Assembly: GCA_963843755.1 (NCBI GenBank) | Contig: CAWJLS010000002.1 | Coordinates: 714,009-778,008 of the forward strand | Origin: CAWJLS01 sp963843755 | Lineage (GTDB): Bacteria; Acidobacteriota; Thermoanaerobaculia; Multivoradales; DATKCC01 | Length of the DNA stretch: 64,000 bases | Direction: 5' to 3' | Shown: positions 52,486 through 61,498 of the stretch, piece after piece | Numbering within the stretch: the first letter of the stretch is position 1 | Layout of the letters: every line of letters begins with the position of its first letter | The notes under the pieces: generated by a model | The model's input: the letters and a program-made list of their open reading frames with translations, nothing else | What the model was told of the DNA's origin: nothing | Database searches by the model: none | Made by a program: the position numbers and the translations under genes

Positions 52486-53616
52486 ATGGACACGTCCCCC
52501 ACCCCCGATCCGTCGAAGCGCATCATCCGCACCGTCATCGTCGCCGCCGTCGTGATTCTGGCCGCCGTCCTGTTCTGGCCGCAGGCCAAGGAGACCTTCG
52601 AACCGAAGCCGACCGCGGCCGACGTCGCCATCCTGCCGGCCGGGGCCGAGCGCGCGGTGGTCGGGCCGGTGAAGATCGCTCCGGGCACCGCCTTCACCCT
52701 CTACGCCGTCCTCGAAGCCGAGACGCGGGGCGGGGACCGGGTCTACTACACGGAGGCGCCCGGCCTGGAGATCGACGGTCAGGCGGTGCCGTCCGACGCG
52801 CTCCGGCAGTGGGACCGGCCCCAACGGGTCAAGGTGTTCTGGTTCTCCGTCGAAGGGCCGGCGCCGTTCCTCCAGCTCAAGGCACCGGAGCAGTTGGACC
52901 GGTTCAAGTTCACCGAGTTCTTCCGCTCGGACTGGCCGGCGACCTGGTCGACGCCGGGGCGTCTCGACTCCAGCTTCGCCCAGAACCTCTCGCGCGACGA
53001 CGAGGGAGACCGGAAGGGCCTGGAGGGGAGCCGCCCGTTCGGCACCCAGCGGTTCCAGGTGCGGATCGAGCTGTTCGACCACGAGAAGGACATCACGCCG
53101 GCCGAGCGCTTCATCTCCCCTGGAGGCGCCGCCCTGCCGGACGCCCTCGATACCTTCCCGACCGTCTACGCCGCCTACCCCGGCGCCGCCGGTCCGGCGT
53201 CGCTCGCCTTCGGCCTGACCGAGATCGAGCCGCCACCCGACGGCGGTGCCGCCCTCCAGGCCCGGCTCTCCGACCTCACCGAGCGTCACCTGGCGTTCGC
53301 CCGCGTGCCGCTGATCCGCCGGGTGATCGCCGCCGCCGGTACCACGTCGGACGCGCTCGACTGGCAGGAGATCGACCTGTCCCAGGGTGCGGGGCCGGTG
53401 TGGCACGAAGTGGGGGACGAGGGCGGAGGGGACGGCGTCGCCCGGGGCGATCTGCTCCGGGCGGGTGGCCGGATCGTCGTGTTGTACGAAGATCGCGGGG
53501 TTCCCGGTCGGCTCGACCGGGACGACCTGTGTTTCGATTTCGAGCAGGGCGCCCAAGTCCTGCCCCTCTCCGAGGTGTTCGTCGGCGAGGGTCTCTTGGA
53601 GCTTGCACGTCTGTAG
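52486..53616 (+). CDS. Membrane-anchored exported protein of unknown function
   Basis: A 376-residue protein with one N-terminal transmembrane anchor (about 14-31: IRTVIVAAVVILAAVLF) and a large extracytoplasmic part. The latter contains beta-rich segments (VFWFSVEGPAPFLQL; FGTQRFQVRIELFDHE) and Asp/Gly-rich loops. No catalytic motif or known family is recognised. It follows the TPR gene by 121 bp and precedes icd by 15 bp with a good AGAGGAGG ribosome site for icd, so it is probably cotranscribed with icd. No function can be inferred from the enzyme downstream. Confidence 0.72.
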   Translation: MDTSPTPDPSKRIIRTVIVAAVVILAAVLFWPQAKETFEPKPTAADVAILPAGAERAVVGPVKIAPGTAFTLYAVLEAETRGGDRVYYTEAPGLEIDGQAVPSDALRQWDRPQRVKVFWFSVEGPAPFLQLKAPEQLDRFKFTEFFRSDWPATWSTPGRLDSSFAQNLSRDDEGDRKGLEGSRPFGTQRFQVRIELFDHEKDITPAERFISPGGAALPDALDTFPTVYAAYPGAAGPASLAFGLTEIEPPPDGGAALQARLSDLTERHLAFARVPLIRRVIAAAGTTSDALDWQEIDLSQGAGPVWHEVGDEGGGDGVARGDLLRAGGRIVVLYEDRGVPGRLDRDDLCFDFEQGAQVLPLSEVFVGEGLLELARL

Positions 53617-53631
53617 AGGAGGCAGTCCATC

Positions 53632-54666
<1,035 letters not shown>

Positions 54667-54673
54667 ACCCCTG

Positions 54674-56152
54674 ATGGCCACCCTGTTCGACGACCAGGTT
54701 CCCCCGACGGACCCGCCGCGAGGCGGAGGCGCGCCGGGCTCCGGAGCGCCTTCAGGCGGAGCGTCCGCCGAACGGGGCGCCGAGGGGACGCCGCTCGCCG
54801 AGAGGATGCGTCCGCGCACTCTCGACGAGGTCGTCGGACAGGAGCGGGTGGCGGGCGAGGGCGCCTTCCTGCGCCAGGCGGTGGCCTCCGGCCGGGTGCC
54901 CTCGCTGATCTTCTGGGGGCCGCCCGGCACCGGCAAGACGACCGTCGCCCGGATCATCGCCGCCGCGACCAAGCTCCATTTCGTCCCGTTCAGCGCCGTC
55001 ACCTCCGGCATCAAGGAGGTCAAGGCGGTGATGGCGGACGCCGCCCGCCTGCGCAAGTCCACCGGCCGCCGGACGCTGCTGTTCGTCGACGAGATCCACC
55101 GCTTCAACCGGGCCCAGCAGGACGCCTTCCTGCCCTACGTGGAGCACGGCGACATCGTGCTGGTCGGAGCGACCACCGAGAACCCGTCGTTCGAGCTCAA
55201 CGGCGCGCTCCTGTCGCGCTGCCGGGTGGTCGTGCTGGAGCCGCTCGGCCCCGACGCGCTGGTGGAGATCCTCCGGCGGGCGCTGCGCGACCCGGAGCGG
55301 GGGCTGGCCGAGCCGGCCGAGGACGCGCGGGCCGAGGACGCGCCGGCGCTCGCCTCCGTCGAGGCGGACGACGACGCCCTCGAAGACATCGCCCAGCTCG
55401 CCTCCGGCGACGCCCGCCGCGCCCTCAACCTCCTCGAGCTGGCCGTGGCCGACGCCCGCGACCGGCACGCGGGGGAGGAGGAGGGCACCCAAGTAGCGGA
55501 CGGCGTGCCGCGGCTCACGCGCGTAACCGTTCGCCGGGTCGAGCACAAGAAGACCCTGCTCTACGACAAGGGCGGGGAAGAGCACTTCAACCTGATCTCG
55601 GCGCTCCACAAGTCGCTCCGCGAAAGCGACGCGGACGCCGCCCTCTACTGGCTGGAGCGCATGCTCGTGGCCGGCGAAGACCCGCTCTACATCGCCCGCC
55701 GCCTGGTCCGTTTCGCCAGCGAGGACGTCGGCCTGGCCGATCCCCGGGCCCTGCCCCAGGCCCTCGCCGGCTGGGACGCCTACCACCGCCTGGGCAGCCC
55801 CGAGGGCGACCTGGCCCTGGCCCAGGTCTGCGTCTACCTGGCCCTGGCGCCGAAATCGAACGCCCTCTACGCCGGCTCGAAAAAAGCCCGCCGGACCATC
55901 CAGGAGCGCCCCGCCGACCCGGTCCCCAAGGTCATCCGCAACGCCCCCACCCGCCTGATGGAGCAAGAAGGCTACGGCAAAGGCTACGTCTACGCCCACG
56001 ACACCGAAGAGGGCGTCGGCGGCATCGACTGCCTGCCCGACGCCCTCCAGGGGGAGCATTTCTTCCAGCCCACCGACCGCGGCTTCGAATCCCGCCTCCG
56101 CGAACGCCTGGAAGAGATCCGGAAGCTCAAGGACAAGGTCCGGGGCCGGTAG
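54674..56152 (+). CDS. rarA: Replication-associated recombination protein RarA (MgsA)
   Basis: A 492-residue AAA+ clamp-loader-like ATPase that acts at stalled replication forks. A Gly/Pro-rich leader precedes LAERMRPRTLDEVVGQ. Walker A GPPGTGKTT lies near 82, Walker B LLFVDEIHRFN near 136, sensor TTENPSF and the arginine finger in ALLSRCRVVVLEPL. The C-terminal half (HFNLISALHKSLRESD, YWLERMLVAGEDPLYIARRLVRFASEDVGLADP) is typical RarA. The ATG at 54674 is 7 bp after the icd stop, so it is cotranscribed. Confidence 0.94.
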   Translation: MATLFDDQVPPTDPPRGGGAPGSGAPSGGASAERGAEGTPLAERMRPRTLDEVVGQERVAGEGAFLRQAVASGRVPSLIFWGPPGTGKTTVARIIAAATKLHFVPFSAVTSGIKEVKAVMADAARLRKSTGRRTLLFVDEIHRFNRAQQDAFLPYVEHGDIVLVGATTENPSFELNGALLSRCRVVVLEPLGPDALVEILRRALRDPERGLAEPAEDARAEDAPALASVEADDDALEDIAQLASGDARRALNLLELAVADARDRHAGEEEGTQVADGVPRLTRVTVRRVEHKKTLLYDKGGEEHFNLISALHKSLRESDADAALYWLERMLVAGEDPLYIARRLVRFASEDVGLADPRALPQALAGWDAYHRLGSPEGDLALAQVCVYLALAPKSNALYAGSKKARRTIQERPADPVPKVIRNAPTRLMEQEGYGKGYVYAHDTEEGVGGIDCLPDALQGEHFFQPTDRGFESRLRERLEEIRKLKDKVRGR

Positions 56153-56164
56153 CGTCGGCCCGGA

Positions 56165-56833
56165 TCAGTGGCCGGCGGTCGCCGTCTCCCGCCGGGGCAT
56201 GCGTCCCAGCGCCCAGCCCAGAATGAGCGAGCCGAGGAGGCCGACCGCGGCCCACCCTCCGATCCACGCAACCGTGAACGGCACCCCCGCGACCATCGAC
56301 ACCATGCTGCCGGTGAGCCCGAGGGCGCCGGCAATCGGCCAGGCCACGATGTTGGCCGGCGCCCAGAACCGGGTCTTCTCCCGCGTCCGCCGCAAGACGG
56401 CCCACTGGAGAGTGCCCACGATCAGCCCGACCGCCGAGAGGCCGAAATACCCCGGCGTCTCGACGGCCTGAAAGAGCGACCAGACCGACCACCCGAGGAC
56501 GCTGGCGGCGGCCCAGAACGGCCCGATCTCCTCATCTCGCCGCAGGACGATCCACTGGGCGAGCCCGACCGCCGCGCCGAAGACCAGCCAGATCCCGACG
56601 CCCCCCGACGAGTGGAGCCCGGCCAGCCCGAGCCATCCACCGACCGCCCCGGCGATCGCCCCGGCGACCGCATGGGCGATGCACCAGCGCCTCCAGGGAA
56701 ACGCCGGTGCCGGCTCATCGCCGTCCGCCGCCGGCCTCCGGTCGATCCTGTCCAGCACCGGTTCGAGGAGCTTGGCGACGCCCCAGGCCAGCGCCGCACC
56801 TACCGCTCCGGGAACTGCTTGGATGAGCCACAT
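56165..56833 (-). CDS. Multi-pass membrane protein with internal QW-VLRR repeats
   Basis: A 222-residue hydrophobic protein with about six transmembrane segments. Two internal repeats are visible, AQWIVLRRDEE near 92 and LQWAVLRRTRE near 143, each followed by a Trp-containing helix (WAAASVLGWSVWS; WAPANIVAWPIAG). Such repeats occur in many uncharacterised bacterial membrane proteins. It is encoded on the opposite strand to rarA, with 12 bp between the stops. No function is proposed. Confidence 0.75.
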   Translation of the reverse strand: MWLIQAVPGAVGAALAWGVAKLLEPVLDRIDRRPAADGDEPAPAFPWRRWCIAHAVAGAIAGAVGGWLGLAGLHSSGGVGIWLVFGAAVGLAQWIVLRRDEEIGPFWAAASVLGWSVWSLFQAVETPGYFGLSAVGLIVGTLQWAVLRRTREKTRFWAPANIVAWPIAGALGLTGSMVSMVAGVPFTVAWIGGWAAVGLLGSLILGWALGRMPRRETATAGH

Positions 56834-56839
56834 AGCAGG

Positions 56840-57229
56840 TCAGTCCGCGGAGAGCTCGCTGATCGTGACGTAGTACCCGTCCGGATCGCGCACCGAGAGC
56901 TCCCGGGTGCCGGTGTTCGGATTCACGTGGGGCTCCTCCTCGAACCGGGCGACGAGAGCGCGTGCCCGCTGAAGCGCCAGGTCGAAGTCGTCGACCCGGA
57001 AGAAGAGGAGGAGGCCGTTGCCGGGCGTCGCCTCGTCGGGGCTCGTCAGGGGAGGGTGCTCGTGGGCGCCCCACGCGTGGAGGCAGAGCAGGACCGTTCC
57101 GTCGTCGTCGAGGATCTGCCCGAAATGGTCGTGGGCGGGGCGCGTCGCCGGCTGCCCGAACAGCGCCTGGTACCACCGGAAGCTGGCCGGCACGTCGCCC
57201 ACCCCGAGGATCGTCCACGTCCGTTTCAT
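56840..57229 (-). CDS. Glyoxalase/bleomycin resistance-like (VOC) protein
   Basis: A 129-residue vicinal-oxygen-chelate fold protein. The VASFRWYQALFG start and LSVRDPDGYYVTISE end are typical of this family's beta-alpha-beta-beta-beta modules. Members include metal-dependent dioxygenases, glyoxalases and antibiotic-binding proteins; the substrate cannot be read from sequence. It overlaps the truncated cysteine synthase stop by one base (TGATG), so it is cotranscribed with that remnant. Confidence 0.82.
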   Translation of the reverse strand: MKRTWTILGVGDVPASFRWYQALFGQPATRPAHDHFGQILDDDGTVLLCLHAWGAHEHPPLTSPDEATPGNGLLLFFRVDDFDLALQRARALVARFEEEPHVNPNTGTRELSVRDPDGYYVTISELSAD

Positions 57230-57585
57230 CAGTCTCCCTCGTCGGATCGGCGGCTCGAGTACAGGTCGGTCGACAGGTACTTGAGGCCCGAGTCGCACAA
57301 GACGGTGACGACGGTGTGGCCGGGGCCGAGCCGCTCCGCCAGGCGCAGTGCGGCCACCACGTTCGCACCCGAGGAGGTGCCGGCACACAGCCCCTCCCGC
57401 TTCGCCAGCTCCCGGGTCATCTGCTGGGCCTCGGAGGACGAGACCGCCTCGATCCCGTCGACCAGGCTCGCTTCCCAAAGGGGAGGAACGAACCCGGGTC
57501 CCACGCCCTCGATGTCGTGGGCGCCGGGGTCGCCGCCCGTGTACTCGACCACCGTGCCTGACGGCTCCAGCCGGCCGTGCTTCAT
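57229..57585 (-). pseudogene. Cysteine synthase remnant with internal deletion
   Basis: A 118-codon open frame that joins an N-terminal piece of a PLP-dependent cysteine synthase (LEPSGTVVEYTGG, the P-G-G-T-V-V-E motif) directly to the C-terminal part (HDIEGVGPGFVPP, GLCAGTSSGANVVAAL, CDSGLKYLSTDLY). About 130-160 residues between are absent, and the start before the PLP-lysine region is lost, so the catalytic Lys is missing. The junction falls at a shared Gly-Gly (YTGG/GDPG). It cannot be an active synthase. It is in frame and may still be translated. Confidence 0.85.
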
Positions 57586-57611
57586 CCTTGCGCGTCCGGA
57601 CCCACGCCAGA

Positions 57612-58178
57612 CTAGACGATCCACGGAACGAAGCGCTTGGTCCGAGCGCAGTAGGAGGCATACGCGGGGCCGAGAGCGTCGAGCAGGGCCCGCTCCTCCT
57701 TGGCGACGCGGTAGACCACTCCCAGCGTGATCGGCACGAGCAGCGCGACGAGGCTGATCCAGTTGCCGAAGAAGACGCCGACTCCAAGGAAGACGATCAG
57801 AAGGCCGGTGTACGAGGGATGGCGCATGAAGCGGTAAAGACCGGACTCGACGACGGCGTGCTCCGAGTGGACGGCCACGTCGACGGTGAAATACCTGCCG
57901 AGCGCGAGGATCGCCGTCCACCGAAGGACAAGGCCACCGGCCATCAAGCCCAGCGCCACCGGTTCGAGGACCGAGCGAGCCACCGGGATCTGGGCTGGCC
58001 CGAATCGCAGCGCGCCGACTGCCAGGAAGACTCCGAGGCCGATGAGGAACCAGATCAGGATCATCGAACCCCGGTCCTTGCGCTCGGCTCCACTGCCCCG
58101 GGAGTGCTTGACGACTGCCAGCACCATCTCCGACAGCGGGAAGAGAGGGATGACGACGCCGAGGATGTGCCGAATCAT
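57612..58178 (-). CDS. Isoprenylcysteine carboxyl methyltransferase-family membrane protein
   Basis: A 188-residue protein with about five transmembrane helices and the ICMT/PEMT signature in its C-terminal half: GLYRFMRHPSYTGLLI near residue 113 and EERALLDALGPAYASYCARTKRFVP near the end. Members methylate lipids or isoprenylated compounds with SAM at the membrane; the bacterial substrate is unknown. It lies 26 bp upstream of the cysteine synthase remnant and its start abuts the 165-bp palindrome. Confidence 0.85.
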   Translation of the reverse strand: MIRHILGVVIPLFPLSEMVLAVVKHSRGSGAERKDRGSMILIWFLIGLGVFLAVGALRFGPAQIPVARSVLEPVALGLMAGGLVLRWTAILALGRYFTVDVAVHSEHAVVESGLYRFMRHPSYTGLLIVFLGVGVFFGNWISLVALLVPITLGVVYRVAKEERALLDALGPAYASYCARTKRFVPWIV

Positions 58179-58193
58179 CGCTTCCTGAGCCGA

Positions 58194-58358
58194 GGAGTCT
58201 GCGCGGCAGGACCACGTGACCGCGTTGCGAGCGCCGCAGGCTCGGATGCAAGGCGCTCGCGACGTAGGCGATGCTACAGCATCGCTTCCTCGTCGCGCCT
58301 CGGATCTGCACGCGCAAGACCCGCGCGCGCGGCCGCGCGGTCCTGCCGCGCAGACTCC
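58194..58358. repeat. 165-bp imperfect palindrome
   Basis: The outer arms are 20 bp, perfect (58194-58213 and 58339-58358, starting GGAGTCTGCGCGG). At the exact centre is a second palindrome GCGATGCT-AC-AGCATCGC at 58268-58285. The midpoints of the two coincide at 58276. The stretches between arms and centre are partly complementary, so the whole element could fold into one long hairpin. It has no coding capacity and no transposase. Confidence 0.85.
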
Positions 58359-58430
58359 TAGCGGATCACCGACCAGGCCAGTTGGTCCTTCCTACTCCCG
58401 GTCGGATCCTGCCCCTCGACCCTCCCGTTC

Positions 58431-58514
58431 TCAGGCGGTGCGCGGGTCGACCTCCTTCGCGATCTCATCCGCGGAAGCGACCTCCGCGACGCGAGATCGT
58501 TGTCTTCTTGACGG
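58431..58514 (-). pseudogene. HigA-type antitoxin C-terminal fragment
   Basis: In the only open frame between a stop at 58515 and a TGA at 58431 the product is RVAEVASADEIAKEVDPRTA, which resembles the C terminus of HigA antitoxins (…EIAREVRPRAA). The same ending, SDKIAKEVDPHAA, occurs in the higA remnant at 60325. The DNA is shared for 27 bp (GGTCGACCTCCTTCGCGATC and beyond). The helix-turn-helix part is absent. Confidence 0.6.
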
Positions 58515-58515
58515 C

Positions 58516-58521
58516 TATACT
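58516..58521 (+). promoter_or_regulatory. -10 element of mntA, possibly leaderless
   Basis: TATACT ends 7 bp before the ATG at 58529, a spacing that would put the transcription start at or next to the start codon. No Shine-Dalgarno is visible between the box and the ATG, consistent with a leaderless mRNA. No good -35 is found at 17 bp. Confidence 0.45.
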
Positions 58522-58528
58522 GCTCTCG

Positions 58529-58960
58529 ATGTCCGTGGATCGACAGCTCTTGGACGCTCTTCGCCCGGCGCTCGAGCGCCATCCGGAGGTGCGCCTCGTC
58601 CTCCTCTTCGGCTCCCGGGCGCGCAATGTCGCGGGACCGGACGCGGACCTCGACCTGGCGGTCGAGCGGTTCCGCGGCCAAGGGCTCGACCGGCTCGGCC
58701 TGATGTCGGAGATCCGAAAGGCCACGGGCCTCGACGCAGACGTGGTGGACATCACCCCGGGCCGGAGCATCGGCTACCCCCTCCTCAATGCGCTCAACCG
58801 GGACGGCATCGCGATCTACGAAGCCGAGCGCCACGCCGAGGCCGAATTCCGCACCCGAGCCCTCCTCCAGCTCTCCCTCGATCGCCCGTGGTACGAGCGG
58901 ATGCGCGACGGGTACCTCGCTCACCTGGCGGCCGAGCGAGCGGCAGGCGCCGATGGTTGA
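58529..58960 (+). CDS. mntA: MntA-type nucleotidyltransferase antitoxin
   Basis: A 143-residue minimal nucleotidyltransferase. The catalytic motif is LLFGSRARNVAGPDADLDLAV near residues 30-50 (GSxR with the D-x-D pair). In type VII toxin-antitoxin systems, MntA transfers AMP to a tyrosine in the HEPN motif of the HepT RNase and so silences it. It overlaps hepT by 8 bp, the usual arrangement. The start ATG lies 7 bp after a -10-like box. Confidence 0.88.
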   Translation: MSVDRQLLDALRPALERHPEVRLVLLFGSRARNVAGPDADLDLAVERFRGQGLDRLGLMSEIRKATGLDADVVDITPGRSIGYPLLNALNRDGIAIYEAERHAEAEFRTRALLQLSLDRPWYERMRDGYLAHLAAERAAGADG

Positions 58961-59384
58961 CGCCGACGTCATCGCGGCCAAGCTCGCCGAGCTGGCAGAC
59001 CGGATCGACCGGATTCGCACCCACCGCCCGGCGAATGCCGAAGTCTTCGCCGACGACCGGGACATCCTCGACCTCGTCTCCTTCAACTTGATGCTCGCGG
59101 TCCAGGCGTGCACCGACATCTCCAGCCACCTGATCGCCGACGAAGGCTGGCCCCCGGCCAAGGATCTGGCCGACGCCTTCCACCGCCTCCACGAGCACGG
59201 CGTGATCGCCGAGGAGACGAGCCAGGCCCTGGCCCGGGCGACCGGCCTGCGCAACATCGTCGCCCACGTCTACGCCCAGGCCGACCCGGACCTCGTCTTC
59301 TGCGCCGCCACCTCAGGGTTGGACGACCTGGAGCGCTTCAGCCGCCAGGTGGCGGGATGGGTCCGGGAGCAGGGGCGTCGTTGA
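58953..59384 (+). CDS. hepT: HepT-type HEPN ribonuclease toxin
   Basis: A 143-residue helical HEPN protein. The active-site motif R-x4-H-x-Y is intact as RNIVAHVY near residues 98-105, so both the catalytic Arg/His and the tyrosine that MntA modifies are present. DILDLVSFNLMLAVQACTDIS near 30-50 is typical of HepT. Free HepT cleaves RNA and stops growth. With the intact mntA upstream, this appears to be a working module. Confidence 0.9.
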   Translation: MVDADVIAAKLAELADRIDRIRTHRPANAEVFADDRDILDLVSFNLMLAVQACTDISSHLIADEGWPPAKDLADAFHRLHEHGVIAEETSQALARATGLRNIVAHVYAQADPDLVFCAATSGLDDLERFSRQVAGWVREQGRR

Positions 59385-59483
59385 CGGCTGGCGGCTCTGA
59401 GGAAAAGGCGGGCAGGCTGGATGCCCTGGCCGACGAAGCCCTCGCTGTGGATGCCAAGGCGCGGTCCAGGCCCCTGAGAAGAA

Positions 59484-60308
59484 TCATAAAGACACTGGGA
59501 AGCCCGGTCCCAGAAAGACCATGGACAAGGCCGAAGCGACCGCGGCAACGGCGATCCAGCTCCATGACCGAGAAAGCGCGGGTGCCTTCTCGTCGGAGGG
59601 GTGGGGCGGAGACCACGCGCGCGGTGCGAAGAGGAGCCCGGCAGAGAGTAAGAGCGACTGCGGCGCCGCATGCTGCACGATGGCCGCGAACGGATGAGGA
59701 TCGAATGCCGCGGTCGCGCAGGCGATGACGCCTGCGGCAATCCAGGCGCACGTCACGACGGACCTGGCTCCGCTCCGCGAGGGGCAGTCCAGGCGAGTAC
59801 CGATGATGCGCACGGTGAGCCAGTAGGCCAGCGCGCCGAGCACGATCATCCCGTAGCGGGCGAGGTCGCCGATTCCGTAGGAGTGGATCGCCCAGGCCCA
59901 GTCGTCGGTCCGCGTTGCCGCGCTGAAGACAAGCTGCATCTCGAACCAGAAGAGGTTGAATCCCGCCACGAGCACCAGAAACAGGCTCACCGATCGCGGA
60001 AGACGGCGGCGCCAGGCGACGGCCGCCAGCGCGACGACCCCGAGCAGGAGGTTTGCCGCCGGCCCCGCCAGATCGATCGTCGGAGACTCGAGGGTACAGT
60101 CCAGGAAGATGGACGACAGAGCGTTGATCCCGCCACCCAGGGCAAGGCACCCGACTCCGTGGCCGAGAGCATGGTGGGCCACGTCGGCCGTCAGGTAGGC
60201 AAGCAAGCCGATCGCCGCCGCGGTGGGAAGGTCCACCCGACTTCGGGGAGCCGTCACCGTGCTGCCCGACGGCCTCTCCGTTCCAGGCCTCTCCCTCAGC
60301 TCGGTCAC
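59484..60308 (-). CDS. M50-like multi-pass membrane protein with degenerate active site
   Basis: A 274-residue protein with about seven membrane segments. Residues 45-55 contain HHALGHGVGC, which lines up with the HExxH zinc motif of site-2-type metalloproteases except that the catalytic Glu is replaced by Ala (HALGH). DLAGPAANLLLG near 79-90 matches the second M50 motif (GPxxN). It is thus probably an inactive M50 relative or an unrelated family sharing the fold. Start GTG at 60308. No neighbour explains its role. Confidence 0.7.
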   Translation of the reverse strand: MTELRERPGTERPSGSTVTAPRSRVDLPTAAAIGLLAYLTADVAHHALGHGVGCLALGGGINALSSIFLDCTLESPTIDLAGPAANLLLGVVALAAVAWRRRLPRSVSLFLVLVAGFNLFWFEMQLVFSAATRTDDWAWAIHSYGIGDLARYGMIVLGALAYWLTVRIIGTRLDCPSRSGARSVVTCAWIAAGVIACATAAFDPHPFAAIVQHAAPQSLLLSAGLLFAPRAWSPPHPSDEKAPALSRSWSWIAVAAVASALSMVFLGPGFPVSL

Positions 60309-60324
60309 GATGACCTACGCTACC

Positions 60325-60484
60325 TCACGCGGCATGTGGGTCGACCTCCTTCGCGATCTTGTCCGATGCGCGGCGCCGGTACGCGCAGGGCGACGCCCAA
60401 GGCGTGCGCGCTCATGCCGAGCGGCGCCAGAAACTCCTCCCGCAGGATCTCGCCAGGGTGGATCGGTCGCATTTCGTTCTTCAT
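60325..60484 (-). pseudogene. higA antitoxin remnant with internal deletion and frameshift
   Basis: The N-terminal 41 residues (MRPIHPGEILREEFLAPLG, then SAHALGVALRVPAPRI) are HigA, including the first part of its HTH. The sequence then passes, one base out of frame, into the C-terminal tail SDKIAKEVDPHAA ending at 60325. About 45-50 internal residues are missing. In the original frame translation runs on to a stop at 60320. The ATG at 60484 overlaps the upstream SDR stop. No HigB toxin is adjacent. Confidence 0.8.
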
Positions 60485-61455
60485 TCCCGCTTCCCGAGCA
60501 GGTCCTCGAGCGCCGACTCGACGTCGGGGAAGTGAAATTCGAAACCCTCCTCTGCGAGCCGCCGAGACCTGCAATAGCGGCCGTAGAGCGCGAGCTCCGG
60601 GTCCGTCTTCATGACCAGCGGAGCCCCGATCCGCACCAGCGGCGCCGGCGCCGGCAACCCGATGCGCACGCCAAGGGCTCGCCGGAGGGCGCGCATGAAC
60701 GCGGCATTCGACACTGGAGTAGGCGCCGTGGCGATGTAGGCACCGGTCATCGACGGATCCTCGATCGCCCGGAGGAAGAGCCGGTTCATGTCCTCTTCGT
60801 GAATCCAACTGATCCCCTGGCGCCCGTGGCCGACCCTGCCACCCAGGCGCCACCGGGCCAGCTTGGCCAACCGGGGTAGCGCACCCCCGGAGGTGCCGAG
60901 GACGAACGTGGTCCGGAGAACGATGGTCCGGATGCCTGGATCGGAGGGATTGGGGAACCCGAGGGGCTCCAGGGCGTCGAGCGCCCGGGCGAGCTCCTCC
61001 TCCCAGGCCCTCCCTACGAAGGGCGCCAGGCCGTAGCCGAACGCCGAGTCCTCGTCGCACCACACCTCGGGCGGGTCGCCGTAGAGATGAGCCGTCGACA
61101 TCTGCACCCAGACCGGAGGCCGCCGTTCGACGGTGCGCAGCGCGGCGCCGAGAACCCGCGTCGCCTCGACCCGAGAGCGGAGGATTTCGTCGCAATGATC
61201 CGGCGTCTTGACGCAGTCGACCGTCCGCCCCGCGAGGTTAACCAGCGCGGTCGCACCCTCCAGGTGACGCGCCCACGGCCCGACGGTCCGCCCGTCCCAG
61301 AGAGCATGCTCCCAGGGAAGCTCCCCGTCGGGTGAATCGGGCGCGTGGCGCGACAGGGTGATGACGGAGTACCCCTGCCGGGTCAGAAACTCCGCCAGAG
61401 ACGTGCCGAGGAACCCGGTTCCCCCTGCGATGACGACGCGCTCGCGCTGATTCAT
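60481..61455 (-). CDS. TIGR01777-family (YfcH-like) SDR epimerase
   Basis: A 324-residue NAD(P)-binding protein of the extended SDR type. The Rossmann motif IAGGTGFLGTSLA is at residues 9-21. NLAGRTVD near 73, a VWVQMSTAHLYGD segment (S/T-x-x-x-Y), IVLRTTFVLG, SWIHEEDM and the C-terminal GFEFHFPDVESALEDLL tail are characteristic of the YfcH branch. Its reaction is unknown. AGAGG lies 6 bases before the ATG. It overlaps the higA remnant by 4 bp. Confidence 0.87.
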   Translation of the reverse strand: MNQRERVVIAGGTGFLGTSLAEFLTRQGYSVITLSRHAPDSPDGELPWEHALWDGRTVGPWARHLEGATALVNLAGRTVDCVKTPDHCDEILRSRVEATRVLGAALRTVERRPPVWVQMSTAHLYGDPPEVWCDEDSAFGYGLAPFVGRAWEEELARALDALEPLGFPNPSDPGIRTIVLRTTFVLGTSGGALPRLAKLARWRLGGRVGHGRQGISWIHEEDMNRLFLRAIEDPSMTGAYIATAPTPVSNAAFMRALRRALGVRIGLPAPAPLVRIGAPLVMKTDPELALYGRYCRSRRLAEEGFEFHFPDVESALEDLLGKRE

Positions 61456-61498
61456 GCGTGGCCTCTTTCGTTGACGACCCGAGCCGTCTGAGCTCGGG

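Larger units (their letters stand above)
58179..58528. other. Intergenic region with palindrome and higA fragment upstream of mntA
   Basis: A 350 bp gap without an intact gene. It holds the 165-bp palindrome (58194-58358), a higA-like C-terminal fragment (58431-58514, minus) and, at 58516-58521, a -10-like TATACT just before mntA. The rest shows no recognisable coding. Confidence 0.6.
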
